Source: Marimicrobium sp913061115 (GTDB lineage: Bacteria; Pseudomonadota; Gammaproteobacteria; Pseudomonadales; Halieaceae). Taken from it: DNA of 64,000 bases. Shown piece by piece: positions 1 through 8,916 of the stretch (position 1 is the first letter of the stretch; every line of letters starts with the position of its first letter). Both the position numbers and the translations under genes were made by a program. Under the pieces are notes generated by a model. It had not been told where the DNA came from, did no database searches, and saw only the letters and a list, made by a program, of their open reading frames with translations. The DNA is taken from NCBI RefSeq assembly GCF_047729875.1, contig NZ_CP159826.1, positions 744,001 to 808,000 on the forward strand, read 5' to 3'.

Positions 1-967
1 AATTACAGTACCATAGCTCCAGTAGGCTCATAAGCAGGGGCATATTGGCACTCGGCGCGCAGGTGTAAAAATGTTGGTCCATCGATTCGGCCCCAGCCAA
101 AAATTCGGCGAACCTCTCCCAGCCAACAGCAATGGCGCAGCTGAGGCCAATCGCAGACCACACTGAGTAACGACCGCCTACCCAGTCCCATAAGGGTAGG
201 CAGTGGCCCGCGGGTATGCCGAAGTCTTCTGCTGCTTGCAGATTGGTAGTGATGGCCAGGAAATGTTTTTCCAGTTCCGTCGCTTTGGCGCCGGCAGTTA
301 ACATCCACGCTCGTGCTTCGAGGCTATTGGCAAGAGTTTCCTCGGTGCGAAAGGATTTTGAGCAGATAATGAACAGTGTGGAAGCCGCATCTAGGTGCAG
401 TAACGTCTCTTGCAGATCTGCCGGATCCGCATTGGCCACATAGTGACATCGGATATTGCCTCGGAAGGGCTTTAATGCCGACGTGACCAGTCTCGGACCG
501 AGGTCGGAGCCGCCAATCCCAATATTGACGACATCCGTAATGACCGCGCCCGAATAGCCAGTATGCTCGCCCCGGTTAAGCCTTTGCGCAATGGCCTGCA
601 TGCGGCCTCGGGTTGCCACCACGTCTTTGAATTTGTCGGTGTGTCCCTCGCTACTGGAGGCCCGCAGTAGCGTATGCAGTGCGGGTCTATTCTCTGTGTT
701 GTTGACAGGTTTCCCGCTAAACAGGTCGACGATACTCTGGTGTAGCCCAGCCTGTGTTGCCAGATTGAGCAGAGATGCTAGAGCATCGTGGTTTAGTAGG
801 TGTTTAGAGTAATCAAGTTGCAGGCCCGCAGCTTCGAGGGTGAATTTCTCAGCGCGACTATCATCCTCCTTGAAAAGTCGTTCTAGCGACGCCTGCTTCA
901 ATGCTGCAGCGTGGGCCTTTACCTCTGCATAGGCTGGAAGGTCTGGTAGGAGCATGTGCGCTGTCAT
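1..967 (-). CDS. pgi: glucose-6-phosphate isomerase, N-terminal part (runs off the window)
   Basis: Interconverts glucose-6-phosphate and fructose-6-phosphate in the cytoplasm. About 322 codons are present; the C-terminal part lies beyond the left edge. Seen in the translation: NIGIGGSDLGPRL (phosphosugar-binding loop) and DWVGGRYSVWSAIGLS, which matches the PGI signature. I followed one uninterrupted frame from ATG at 967 to the edge. A second ATG four codons later is a possible start. The gene lies 19 bp downstream of ispB on the same strand and may be cotranscribed with it. Family assignment is firm from the two motifs. Confidence 0.93.
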   Translation of the reverse strand, partial: MTAHMLLPDLPAYAEVKAHAAALKQASLERLFKEDDSRAEKFTLEAAGLQLDYSKHLLNHDALASLLNLATQAGLHQSIVDLFSGKPVNNTENRPALHTLLRASSSEGHTDKFKDVVATRGRMQAIAQRLNRGEHTGYSGAVITDVVNIGIGGSDLGPRLVTSALKPFRGNIRCHYVANADPADLQETLLHLDAASTLFIICSKSFRTEETLANSLEARAWMLTAGAKATELEKHFLAITTNLQAAEDFGIPAGHCLPLWDWVGGRYSVWSAIGLSCAIAVGWERFAEFLAGAESMDQHFYTCAPSANMPLLMSLLELWYCN

Positions 968-986
968 TGATGGTGCCTACCCTGTT

Positions 987-1949
987 TTAGTGATCTCGGT
1001 TGATCGATAGCTCCGTGAGACGTTCAAGGGCATCACGCGCTTTGCTGCAAGGTAGTATAGCCAATTTCTCCAGCGCGAGGTTATAGTGGTGTCTAGCTCG
1101 TGCTTGAGTGTAGTCGATGGAGCCGCACCGTCTGACGATAGCAATAATTTGATCGATCTGGTCGGTATTTTTTTCAGTGATTGCATGGCGGATAATCGCT
1201 TGCTCAGCAGCACTGGCCTCGAGTAGCGCGTGTATGAGGGGCAGGGTGACTTTACCCTCTGTGAGGTCATCCCCCACATTTTTACCCATCGTGTCGGCAT
1301 TGCCGTCGTAATCCAGAACATCGTCAATCATTTGGAAGGCGATGCCGAGGTTGAGGCCAAATTCTCGTAGGGTGTCCCGGTTTTTTTCCTTCTCGCCAGA
1401 CAGAGTAGCAGCACCGTAGCAGGCCGCCGCGAACAGAATAGCGGTTTTTCGCGTAATCACGTCCAAGTATTGCACTTCATTCGTGTTTACATCACCTGCG
1501 CGGGTTAATTGCAGCACCTCACCTTCAGCGATAATATTGGTGGTCTCTGCCATATGGGTCAGTATAGGCATGCTTCCTAGCTGGACCATCAATTGAAAAG
1601 CGCGTGTATAGAGGAAGTCGCCGACTAATACTGAAGGGGCGTTGCCAAATTTAGCATTGGCGGTGGGGCGCCCACGGCGCAGAGTGGAAATGTCGACCAC
1701 GTCGTCATGTAGCAGGGTAGCGGTATGAATAAATTCGACAATCGCAGCAAAGGTGACATGCTCGTCACTACACTCCCCTAAGGCGGAGGCGCTGAGGAGC
1801 ACCAGCAGGGGCCGGAGTCGTTTGCCGCCGGCATCGATAATGTAATGCCCGACGTTTTCCACCATATCAACGTTAGAGTGGAGTTGTTCGATGATGAGTT
1901 GATTAACTCGCTCGAAGTCCTGTGCGACGGTGGCGTGTATTTGATGCAT
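987..1949 (-). CDS. ispB: octaprenyl diphosphate synthase
   Basis: Trans-prenyltransferase that makes the polyprenyl side chain of ubiquinone from FPP and IPP. The 320-residue length fits the family. GGKRLRP lies near residue 43, the first aspartate-rich motif is in LLHDDVVD and the second is in QMIDDVLDY. It is divergent from rplU-rpmA, the usual arrangement in gammaproteobacteria. Chain length (C40 in E. coli) cannot be read from the sequence. The ATG at 1949 begins MHQIHATVAQDFERVN, a typical IspB N-terminus. Confidence 0.95.
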   Translation of the reverse strand: MHQIHATVAQDFERVNQLIIEQLHSNVDMVENVGHYIIDAGGKRLRPLLVLLSASALGECSDEHVTFAAIVEFIHTATLLHDDVVDISTLRRGRPTANAKFGNAPSVLVGDFLYTRAFQLMVQLGSMPILTHMAETTNIIAEGEVLQLTRAGDVNTNEVQYLDVITRKTAILFAAACYGAATLSGEKEKNRDTLREFGLNLGIAFQMIDDVLDYDGNADTMGKNVGDDLTEGKVTLPLIHALLEASAAEQAIIRHAITEKNTDQIDQIIAIVRRCGSIDYTQARARHHYNLALEKLAILPCSKARDALERLTELSINRDH

Positions 1950-2077
1950 AGGGTGTGATTGCGAATGAAAAGTGCAAGCGCATGCTAGGGTGCGCCCACT
2001 GACCTGTCAAGCTGGGGATGTTCGGACGACTCCGCCGAGACCAATCGCAACCCCTTGTTTTTATGTTAAATTAACCC

Positions 2078-2106
2078 TTGCTCCGCCCCTCCAATTTAAG
2101 TAAAAT
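2078..2106 (+). promoter_or_regulatory. probable sigma-70 promoter of rplU-rpmA
   Basis: TTGCTC (2078-2083) and TAAAAT (2101-2106) are separated by exactly 17 bp. This lies about 130 bp before the rplU ATG in the divergent ispB/rplU spacer. The match is by eye only; no start site is known. Confidence 0.5.
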
Positions 2107-2181
2107 CGCCGCCCTCTGGATGCTACTGTGCTTGATTGCAGTCGTTAAGAGTCAATTCAACTGTTTGTGCCTGGCTCTGCC

Positions 2182-2198
2182 CCCTTGATTTACAAGGG
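2182..2198 (+). promoter_or_regulatory. hairpin in the rplU leader
   Basis: CCCTTG-attta-CAAGGG is a perfect 6-bp stem with a 5-nt loop, followed by ATTATTTT, about 40 nt before the rplU start. It resembles a weak terminator or attenuator in a ribosomal-protein leader. A regulatory role is inferred only from its position. Confidence 0.35.
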
Positions 2199-2239
2199 AT
2201 TATTTTAAATGCGAGAAGGCTAATTAAACGGAGCGCACT

Positions 2240-2548
2240 ATGTACGCAGTAATAGAAAGCGGTGGCAAGCAACACCGTGTTATTGAGGGCGAGACCCTTA
2301 AACTGGAAAAAATTGAAGTACCCACTGGTGAAACTATTGAATTCGATAGGGTTCTGATGGTCGGTGGCGCTGAGATTAAGATTGGCACGCCGCTGGTCGC
2401 TGGCGGAAAAGTATCCGCTGAAGTGATTGCCCACGGACGTCATAAGAAGATCAAAATCATTAAATTTAATCGCCGTAAGCACTTTCGCAAAGAAACTGGC
2501 CATCGCCAGTGGTTTACTGAAGTGAAGATCACGGGTATTACGGCTTAA
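2240..2548 (+). CDS. rplU: 50S ribosomal protein L21
   Basis: Large-subunit protein that binds 23S rRNA. The 102 residues match the usual size, and the translation begins MYAVIESGGKQHRV, a classic L21 N-terminus. The basic C-terminal stretch contains KFNRRKHFRKETGHRQ. It is first in a two-gene unit with rpmA, 15 bp apart, with the promoter candidate and leader hairpin upstream. Confidence 0.97.
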   Translation: MYAVIESGGKQHRVIEGETLKLEKIEVPTGETIEFDRVLMVGGAEIKIGTPLVAGGKVSAEVIAHGRHKKIKIIKFNRRKHFRKETGHRQWFTEVKITGITA

Positions 2549-2563
2549 GGGAGGGCTTGGACA

Positions 2564-2821
2564 GTGGCACATAAAAAAGCTGGTGGTAGTACCCGTAACG
2601 GGCGCGATTCGGTAAGCAAACGTCTGGGCGTCAAATGCTTTGGCGGTGAGGCAGTGAAGGCAGGTAACATCATCGTGCGTCAGCGTGGCACGCGCTTTCA
2701 CCCAGGGGAAAATGTGGGTATCGGCAAAGATCATACGCTGTTCGCGAAGGCAGATGGCAAGATAGAATTTATTGTTCGTGGCCCGAAAAGCCGCAAGTTT
2801 GTGCAGGTCGTGAGCGCCTGA
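2564..2821 (+). CDS. rpmA: 50S ribosomal protein L27
   Basis: Large-subunit protein whose N-terminus reaches the peptidyl-transferase centre. It has 85 residues; MAHKKAGGSTRNGRDS is the standard L27 start. The start codon is GTG, with GGGAGGG as ribosome-binding site. There is no N-terminal leader to be cleaved as in Firmicutes, so it is the Proteobacterial form. It lies downstream of rplU and is followed by a strong hairpin terminator. Confidence 0.97.
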   Translation: MAHKKAGGSTRNGRDSVSKRLGVKCFGGEAVKAGNIIVRQRGTRFHPGENVGIGKDHTLFAKADGKIEFIVRGPKSRKFVQVVSA

Positions 2822-2851
2822 ATCGATGGCAGACAAGCCAAGCGATCAAAG

Positions 2852-2879
2852 GCCTCGTCAATTGACGGGGCTTTTTTTT
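2852..2879 (+). terminator. rho-independent terminator after rpmA
   Basis: GCCTCGTC-aatt-GACGGGGC forms an 8-bp stem with one G-T pair, followed directly by eight T residues. It separates rplU-rpmA from obgE. Confidence 0.85.
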
Positions 2880-2950
2880 ATGCCCACGATGGTCCCAGCT
2901 ATCAGAGATTTTGGTGACTAAGCGATCAGATGCTCTAGTCAGGGGTAAAA

Positions 2951-4153
2951 ATGAAATTCGTAGATGAGGCAAGTATCAATGTATACGCCGGCAAAGGTGG
3001 TAACGGCTGCCTAAGCTTCCGGCGTGAAAAGTATATTGAAAGAGGTGGGCCCGACGGTGGCGACGGGGGTGATGGGGGTAGTGTCATCGTCGAGGCTGAT
3101 GAAGCCCTCAATACCATGATCGATTTCCGCTTTAAGCGGCATTATCGGGCTCAGACGGGTGAAACCGGTGCCGGCCGCAACTGCACTGGCAAGGGTGGGG
3201 AGGATTTGGTGTTGCGCGTGCCCCTGGGCACTACAGTGATTGATGAAGATCTGGGTGAAGTATTAGGAGACCTGTCAGTGCCTGGCCAACAGCTGGTCGT
3301 CGCGCAAGGAGGGTTTCACGGTCTGGGGAACGCTCGCTACAAATCCAGCACCAATCGTGCCCCTCGGCAGACATCGCCTGGCAGTGACGGAGAGGTTCGC
3401 AGTTTGAAGCTGGAGCTTAAAGTGTTGGCAGACGTGGGTCTTCTGGGGCTGCCAAATGCGGGTAAATCGACGCTGATTCGCTCAGTATCTGCCGCTAAAC
3501 CTAAGGTAGCAGACTATCCGTTTACGACCCTGGTACCCAACCTCGGTGTGGTGAGTGTAGAGGCTCACCGAAGCTTTGTTATGGCGGATATCCCCGGTTT
3601 GATTGAGGGCGCCTCTGACGGGGCGGGTCTTGGTATTCGTTTTCTCAAGCATCTGACACGCAATCGTATTCTGTTACATCTGGTCGATATGGCGCCGTAT
3701 GACGGAGTCGAGCCCGCAGACGCCGCGCTGACCATCGTGCGGGAACTGGAACGCTTCAGCCCTACGCTCGCTCAGCGTGAACGCTGGCTTGTACTTAACA
3801 AAAGCGACCTAGTGGACGCTGAAACATTCGCGCAGCGCCGCGATGCGGTGTTGGCGGCGCTTGACTGGCATGGCCCTGTGTACTCCATTTCCGCGATTCG
3901 ATCAGAGGGCACAGCGCCGATGTGCGGTGATCTGATGACCTATCTGGAGGAGTGCCGCGCGCGGGAAGCGGCGCAGCCTGAGTTAGCGGATGCCGAGAAA
4001 GAACTGCAAAGCCGCATGCAACTTGAAGGTCGACAGCGTATCGATGAACTTCGCGCAGAGCAGAGTCGCGCGCCGTTGGAAGACGATGATATTGATGATA
4101 TCGATATCGATGATGATGACGATTTTGAAGTTGATGTCGAGTATCGTCCATAG
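2951..4153 (+). CDS. obgE: Obg-family GTPase CgtA/ObgE
   Basis: Essential GTPase linked to late 50S assembly and the stringent response. The glycine-rich Obg fold covers roughly residues 1-158. The G domain shows GLPNAGKSTLIRS (P-loop), DIPGLIEGA (G3) and NKSD (G4). The C-terminus is a very acidic aspartate tail (about residues 375-398), as in other gammaproteobacterial ObgE proteins. A good AGGGG ribosome-binding site precedes the ATG. proB follows 8 bp later, the conserved rpmA-obgE-proB order. Confidence 0.96.
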   Translation: MKFVDEASINVYAGKGGNGCLSFRREKYIERGGPDGGDGGDGGSVIVEADEALNTMIDFRFKRHYRAQTGETGAGRNCTGKGGEDLVLRVPLGTTVIDEDLGEVLGDLSVPGQQLVVAQGGFHGLGNARYKSSTNRAPRQTSPGSDGEVRSLKLELKVLADVGLLGLPNAGKSTLIRSVSAAKPKVADYPFTTLVPNLGVVSVEAHRSFVMADIPGLIEGASDGAGLGIRFLKHLTRNRILLHLVDMAPYDGVEPADAALTIVRELERFSPTLAQRERWLVLNKSDLVDAETFAQRRDAVLAALDWHGPVYSISAIRSEGTAPMCGDLMTYLEECRAREAAQPELADAEKELQSRMQLEGRQRIDELRAEQSRAPLEDDDIDDIDIDDDDDFEVDVEYRP

Positions 4154-4161
4154 GACAGCAA

Positions 4162-5283
4162 ATGACTGAACGAGCAGAAATTGCCAGCGCGCGACGCTGG
4201 GTAGTCAAAGTGGGCAGTGCACTGCTCACCGATGACGGCCGTGGTCTTGATGTTGATGTCATTTCGGCATTGGTGAAACAGTTGGCGCAACTGCGCGAGT
4301 CAGGTTGTGAGGTGGTCTTGGTGTCCAGCGGCGCGGTAGCGGCGGGCATTGTGCGCCTGAGTTGGGATGTGCGCCCACAGCTGATACACGAGCTTCAGGC
4401 GGCTGCTGCGGTGGGACAGTCGGCGCTAATACAAAGCTACGAGACAGCCTTCAAGCGCTACGGTGTTGCCACCGCGCAAATATTGTTGGTACACGACGAT
4501 GTGGTTGCCCGAGACCGCTATCTGAATGCACGCCGTACCCTTCAGACGCTACTAAACCTGGGGGTGGTGCCCATCGTCAATGAAAACGATACCGTGGTCA
4601 CAGAGGAAATCCGCTTTGGAGATAACGATACGTTGGCAGCTCTGGTGGCCAACCTTATCGATGCGGATGTGCTGGTTCTGCTAACCGATCAGGAAGGTTT
4701 TTGTGAGGAGGATCCTCGTCGTAATCCTGCGGCAAAGCTAATCGAGTCGTGTGATGTAGACGACGTTCGGTTGGACGACATGGCAGGAGAAGGCGGCATT
4801 CTGGGTCGGGGTGGGATGGTGACGAAGCTGCGCGCTGCGCGACTGGCAGCCCGTTCTGGCACAGAGACGGTGATTGCGTCGGGCAGAGTAGATAACATTC
4901 TAAATAGCGTGGCCGCAGGTGCCAATGTCGGAACCTGGCTAAAGACTGACAAACGGCCACATAATGCACGCAAGCAGTGGCTAGCAGGTATGGAGCAGCC
5001 TTCAGGGCGTCTAGAGTTGGATGACGATGCGGTGCGCGTCCTGATTGAATCTGATAGCAGTTTGCTGTCTGCAGGCGTGTGCAGTGTGCAGGGAGATTTT
5101 GCGCGGGGCGATATGGTGTCTTGCCACGACTTCCAGGGCCGTGAAGTAGCCCGCGGACTGGTGAACTACAGTGCGGTTGAAACCCTGCTTATCATGGGTT
5201 TACCTTCAAGTGACATCGAGTCTACTCTCGGTTACCGGGGCGATGAAGAACTGATCCGCCGCGATAACCTGGTTCTGCTTTAG
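4162..5283 (+). CDS. proB: glutamate 5-kinase
   Basis: Phosphorylates L-glutamate at the gamma carboxyl, the first step of proline synthesis. Its 373 residues comprise an amino-acid-kinase domain (VVKVGSALLTDDG near the start, VSSGAVAAG, VNENDTVVTEE, LLTDQEGF) and a C-terminal PUA domain (about residues 280-365). The full-length two-domain form is intact. Feedback inhibition by proline is known for the family and is not visible here. It is probably cotranscribed with obgE. Confidence 0.95.
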   Translation: MTERAEIASARRWVVKVGSALLTDDGRGLDVDVISALVKQLAQLRESGCEVVLVSSGAVAAGIVRLSWDVRPQLIHELQAAAAVGQSALIQSYETAFKRYGVATAQILLVHDDVVARDRYLNARRTLQTLLNLGVVPIVNENDTVVTEEIRFGDNDTLAALVANLIDADVLVLLTDQEGFCEEDPRRNPAAKLIESCDVDDVRLDDMAGEGGILGRGGMVTKLRAARLAARSGTETVIASGRVDNILNSVAAGANVGTWLKTDKRPHNARKQWLAGMEQPSGRLELDDDAVRVLIESDSSLLSAGVCSVQGDFARGDMVSCHDFQGREVARGLVNYSAVETLLIMGLPSSDIESTLGYRGDEELIRRDNLVLL

Positions 5284-5315
5284 GCGCTATACGTCGGGCA
5301 CTGGTTAGGCTTGGG

Positions 5316-5337
5316 CTGGCTGACCTAGCTCAGCCAG
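5316..5337. terminator. perfect inverted repeat between convergent proB and aldehyde dehydrogenase genes
   Basis: CTGGCTGA-cctagc-TCAGCCAG is an 8-bp perfect stem that overlaps the stop codon of the aldehyde dehydrogenase gene. It could end transcription in both directions, but neither side has a clear T-tract, so this is tentative. Confidence 0.4.
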
Positions 5338-6866
5338 CGTCCCAGAGATGTCTTCACCCAGAGGAAGTTCATTAGTTTCTTCATGCCCTCTGCGCTTTTG
5401 GCGCTGTAGGGATAACCATTCTGCATTTTACCACCGAAGCGATCGATTACGATGGGCATTTCATGGCAATAGCCGCGGATGCCTTTCTTGCCGTTGACCT
5501 GGCCCAGCCCTGAGTTTTTCTTCCCCCCAAACGGTGCGGCGGGAATACCATAGCTCACTGCCATGTCGTTGACACTGCAGGCGCCGGTATCGATGGCTGC
5601 CGCTAACCGGTATCCCTTGTCTTTATCTTTGGTCCACACGTTACCATTGAGCCCAAATTCAGAATCATTGGCCAAGGCCACGGCTTCATTTTCGTTATCC
5701 ACTTTTTGGATGCACAAAACGGGGCCAAATGTCTCCAGCAGCATGATGTCCATACTATTATCGACCCCTGTAATGACAGTAGGCTCGTAATACAGACCCG
5801 GAAGATCGGGATTACGGCGCCCCCCCATCAGAATATTGGCACCTTTCGTTCGGGCGTCTTCCACATGGGCTTCGATGATGGTCATCTGTCTGTCCCAGAA
5901 TACGGCGCCGATATCTTCATCCCAGCCGTGTTGTGCACCCTGGCGCAGGCCCTTACCTTTTTCGAGTACCAGACGCATGAATTCGTCGTAGACATCCTTC
6001 ACCACGTAGATGCGCTCTGTGCCGCAGCAGTAATGGCCAGTGTTCATGCACGAGCCTACCCAAGCGCCATCTGCGGCACGGTCTAAGTCGGCATCAGCGC
6101 ATACGATCATAGCGTCGTTGCCGCCCAGTTCCAGTGTGCAAGGGATCAATTGACTGGCGGAGGCTTCGGCGACCTTGCGGCCGGTGGCGACTGAGCCAGT
6201 AAAGGACACTTTGTCTACGCCACCACGCACGATGGCGGCACCGGTTTCGCCATCACCCAGGAGCACTTGTAGCACGCCTTCAGGCAGACCCGCTTGGAGA
6301 AAAATTTCCTCTGCCAATTTTGCCGAATAAGGGGTGACCTCAGAGCCTTTTGCAACCACGGCATTACCCGCCAGTATGGCCTGAGCTACCTGGTTCATGA
6401 CCAGTACAAAAGGGCCATTCCAGGGTGTAATGAGTCCCACGACACCCAGCGGCTTATAAAGAATGCGTAGTTGTTTCATCAAGCCCAAAATGCCGTGTAC
6501 CTTACGCTTGCGCGGCTTGAGGAACTTCTCGGCATTTTTAGCGTAGTAGCAGAGCTGATCTGCGACCGAAAAGACCTCCATGCTCATGGCATCAGTGCGG
6601 GCTTTACCTGTTTCCTTGACCACGACGTCGATGATGTCGTCTTGGCGTTCGAGCACAATTTTCAATGCACGTTCGACCACGGCGGCGCGCTCTTTCATGC
6701 TAGTGGCAGCCCAAGCGGGCTGTGCCGCTCTGGCTTTAGCAATGGCATTAGCGACATCCTCTGCATTGGCGCAAATCATTTCACCTGTGAGTTCCATCGT
6801 GGCGGGACTGCGCAGCTGTAGATGACGTCGAGAATCTGTGGATTCGATGGGTTCGTAGATAGACAT
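5325..6866 (-). CDS. NAD(P)-dependent aldehyde dehydrogenase
   Basis: ALDH-superfamily enzyme of 513 residues that oxidises an aldehyde to its acid; the substrate is unknown. Seen: TPWNGPFVLVMNQ (cofactor-binding loop), FTGSVATGRKV, TLELGGND with the general-base glutamate, and NTGHYCCGTERIY with the catalytic cysteine. I chose ATG at 6866 because AGGAGGAGG sits just upstream; the frame stays open further out without a ribosome site. The C-terminus extends about 50 residues past the usual SGLG motif. A 9-bp inverted repeat lies about 25 bp upstream and is a likely operator. The gene stands alone and is divergent from the ZIP transporter. Confidence 0.9.
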   Translation of the reverse strand: MSIYEPIESTDSRRHLQLRSPATMELTGEMICANAEDVANAIAKARAAQPAWAATSMKERAAVVERALKIVLERQDDIIDVVVKETGKARTDAMSMEVFSVADQLCYYAKNAEKFLKPRKRKVHGILGLMKQLRILYKPLGVVGLITPWNGPFVLVMNQVAQAILAGNAVVAKGSEVTPYSAKLAEEIFLQAGLPEGVLQVLLGDGETGAAIVRGGVDKVSFTGSVATGRKVAEASASQLIPCTLELGGNDAMIVCADADLDRAADGAWVGSCMNTGHYCCGTERIYVVKDVYDEFMRLVLEKGKGLRQGAQHGWDEDIGAVFWDRQMTIIEAHVEDARTKGANILMGGRRNPDLPGLYYEPTVITGVDNSMDIMLLETFGPVLCIQKVDNENEAVALANDSEFGLNGNVWTKDKDKGYRLAAAIDTGACSVNDMAVSYGIPAAPFGGKKNSGLGQVNGKKGIRGYCHEMPIVIDRFGGKMQNGYPYSAKSAEGMKKLMNFLWVKTSLGRWLS

Positions 6867-6891
6867 GGTGGCCTCCTCCTTTGGATTGGAT

Positions 6892-6911
6892 AAACTAATG
6901 GTCATTAGTTT
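6892..6911. promoter_or_regulatory. perfect 9-bp inverted repeat, probable operator of the aldehyde dehydrogenase gene
   Basis: AAACTAATG-gt-CATTAGTTT lies between the aldehyde dehydrogenase gene and the divergent ZIP gene, close to the former. Size and symmetry resemble TetR-family operators. No regulator gene is adjacent, so the binding protein is unknown. Confidence 0.5.
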
Positions 6912-6939
6912 GGGTGTCAATGTCTTTTGCGCGCACGCT

Positions 6940-6960
6940 GACTGACCAATAAAGTCAGTC
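6940..6960. promoter_or_regulatory. second inverted repeat in the aldehyde dehydrogenase/ZIP spacer
   Basis: GACTGAC-caataaa-GTCAGTC is a 7-bp perfect repeat with a 7-bp spacer, about 30 bp from the operator-like palindrome and about 70 bp before the ZIP gene. It could be an operator or chance. Confidence 0.3.
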
Positions 6961-7027
6961 GTCGGACCGGTGGGTTCTGACCTATCAATCCGGAACATAC
7001 TGGTATGGCACTTACAAGTGGTGTCGA

Positions 7028-7918
7028 ATGTGGAATAATGCGCGACTTCTCACTAAACCTCTTACAGCGAGTCTGCCGGTGTCCCCAACTCAGTTACTCA
7101 TCGTCTATTGCCTGGGCATCGCCGGATTTTCTTTGATAGGCGGCCTGTTGCCCGGCTGGATCAAAATGACTCACACTCGCACCCAGCTGGTGATGAGTCT
7201 GGTCTCAGGTTTGATGCTTGGTGTGGCGTTTTACCATCTGTTACCCCATAGCGCGGCAATGGTCGGAGGCTCGCATGGTATTGATACAGCGGTCTGGTGG
7301 TTAATGGTTGGCCTTGTCGTTATGCTGCTGCTGCTGCGCGTATTTCATTTTCACCAACACGACTTCACCGATGAAGATCTAGCGCAGCATGATCGCCATC
7401 AGCACGGTGAGCATGAGAGCCCCGTCCACGGTTTAAGCTGGGTCGGTCTTGGTCTTGGACTGGCAGTGCACACCCTTATCGATGGTGTGGCACTCGGCGC
7501 GGTGATGCTTGCTAGCAGCTCGGCAGGTGGATTAATCGGGATTGGTGTCTTTCTCGCCATACTGCTGCATAAGCCTCTCGATGCTATGTCTATTGTCACG
7601 ATGATGGCAGCGGGAGGGTGGAGCCGCAAAGCACAAACCAGCGCGAATCTGGTGTTTGCCCTTATGTGCCCGTTGGGAGCGCTGCTGTTTTTCTTCGGCG
7701 TGAATGTTGTGGCGGATAGCCGCAATTATTTAGTGGCGGCAGCGCTGGCGTTTTCCGCCGGTGCGTTCATTTGCATTGCGTTGAGTGACTTATTGCCTGA
7801 GGTGCACTTTCACAGTCACGACAGGGCCAAGCTGACGTTGGCTTTTCTTTTAGGGCTGGCCCTTGCGTATGCGATTGGCAGCGTGGAGCCTGCCGGCATT
7901 CACATCTCCACGCATTAA
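7028..7918 (+). CDS. ZIP-family divalent metal transporter
   Basis: Inner-membrane protein of 296 residues expected to import zinc or a related divalent metal. About eight hydrophobic segments are visible. A histidine-rich loop (residues about 109-140, including HFHQHDF and HDRHQHGEHE) lies in the middle, as in ZIP proteins. The metal-path motifs HTLIDGVALG and LLHKPLDAMS match ZIP helices IV and V. The exact start is uncertain because upstream ribosome sites are weak. A methyltransferase gene follows 17 bp later and may share its transcript. Metal specificity cannot be read. Confidence 0.85.
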   Translation: MWNNARLLTKPLTASLPVSPTQLLIVYCLGIAGFSLIGGLLPGWIKMTHTRTQLVMSLVSGLMLGVAFYHLLPHSAAMVGGSHGIDTAVWWLMVGLVVMLLLLRVFHFHQHDFTDEDLAQHDRHQHGEHESPVHGLSWVGLGLGLAVHTLIDGVALGAVMLASSSAGGLIGIGVFLAILLHKPLDAMSIVTMMAAGGWSRKAQTSANLVFALMCPLGALLFFFGVNVVADSRNYLVAAALAFSAGAFICIALSDLLPEVHFHSHDRAKLTLAFLLGLALAYAIGSVEPAGIHISTH

Positions 7919-7935
7919 TCTTGAGGAAGATCGAT

Positions 7936-8385
7936 ATGGTCAAACGGACTATTTATCCGCCGGTTTGGTTGCTTTTGGGACTTACGACGATCTTTGCTTG
8001 TAATGAATATTTTGCGGGGCCACGCTTCACGAGTATTGCAGGGCAGGTGTTGGGCGGAGTATTCCTTATTATTGGGCTGTGGTTGTTGGTGACCGCGGGA
8101 GGTTTGTTTAGCCGCGCCAAAACAGGTGTCATACCCTTTCGTAATGTGTCTACACTAGTGACTGGAGGAATTTATCGTTACACGCGCAATCCCATGTATC
8201 TGGGTATGTCTTTAGTCTTATTGGGGTGCGCAGTTACGGTCGGCGCCAGCGTGGCTTTGTTGGTGCCCCCGGTGTTCGCTGTGATCATCGAGCTGCGTTT
8301 TATTCGGCAGGAAGAGGCGATGCTGCGGGACATTTTCCCCGAACAGTTTGCCGCTTATTGTGGGCGCGTCAGGCGCTGGATTTAG
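7936..8385 (+). CDS. isoprenylcysteine carboxyl methyltransferase-like membrane protein
   Basis: Small membrane protein (149 aa) of the ICMT/PEMT-like methyltransferase family. Seen: three or four hydrophobic segments and the family motif GIYRYTRNPMYLG followed by EEAMLRDIFPEQFAAYC, which includes the SAM-binding RNPxY signature. I chose ATG at 7936 because GAGGAAG lies 6 nt upstream; a TTG 15 bp earlier keeps the frame but has no such site. The substrate is unknown: bacterial members modify varied lipophilic targets. It follows the ZIP transporter closely. Confidence 0.8.
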   Translation: MVKRTIYPPVWLLLGLTTIFACNEYFAGPRFTSIAGQVLGGVFLIIGLWLLVTAGGLFSRAKTGVIPFRNVSTLVTGGIYRYTRNPMYLGMSLVLLGCAVTVGASVALLVPPVFAVIIELRFIRQEEAMLRDIFPEQFAAYCGRVRRWI

Positions 8386-8437
8386 TCAGCAACGTTTTTT
8401 GCTATAGTGTACTCATGTCCCCATTGTGGAGAAAAAT

Positions 8438-8737
8438 ATGACCTTTAAATGTATATCGATCGACGAAGCCAAGGCGCTGATAGACAAGGGCGGTATCACT
8501 ATTGCGGATGTAAGAGATGCGGACACCTATCTTGCGAGCAATATTGAAAACGCGATCAATATCCAGCAAGAGAGTATGGATACGTTTTTAGCAGCAGCGG
8601 ATAGAGACCAGCCGCTGTTAGTCTATTGTTACCATGGAAACTCTAGCCAAGGCGCGGCGGATTATTTTTTTAATCAGGGCTTTGAGGACGTTTACAGTAT
8701 GGACGGTGGCTATGAAGCCTGGCGGTTAAAGTATTAA
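8438..8737 (+). CDS. glpE: GlpE-type rhodanese (thiosulfate sulfurtransferase)
   Basis: Single-domain rhodanese of 99 residues that moves sulfane sulfur from thiosulfate to an acceptor such as cyanide or thioredoxin. The active-site loop is YCYHGNSSQGAA, with the catalytic cysteine and the GlpE-type CxHGNSS pattern. Length matches E. coli GlpE (108 aa). ATG at 8438 is chosen because of TGGAGAAA upstream. A TATAGTGT box about 30 bp before it suggests its own promoter. Confidence 0.85.
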   Translation: MTFKCISIDEAKALIDKGGITIADVRDADTYLASNIENAINIQQESMDTFLAAADRDQPLLVYCYHGNSSQGAADYFFNQGFEDVYSMDGGYEAWRLKY

Positions 8738-8916
8738 AGCCCTATTTTTATGAGTGCTTTCAGAATGCGCCGAGGTTGTAAGGCGTAATCGAAATCAGCC
8801 CAGCGAAGCGGTGTGTCACCTATGCCCAAATCAATGGCGCAGTAGCGCATGCACTTAGTGGCTCACTCTACTACTATTGAAGCGTCTAAAATCTTAATTC
8901 ATTGCGAGTGCAACTT

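Noticed and set aside
3..308. 101-codon minus-strand open frame at the left edge
   Set aside because: It is out of frame with the clear pgi reading, whose PGI signature runs across the same bases.
4655..4973. Minus-strand frames opposite proB
   Set aside because: Shadows of the proB coding sequence, with no independent support.
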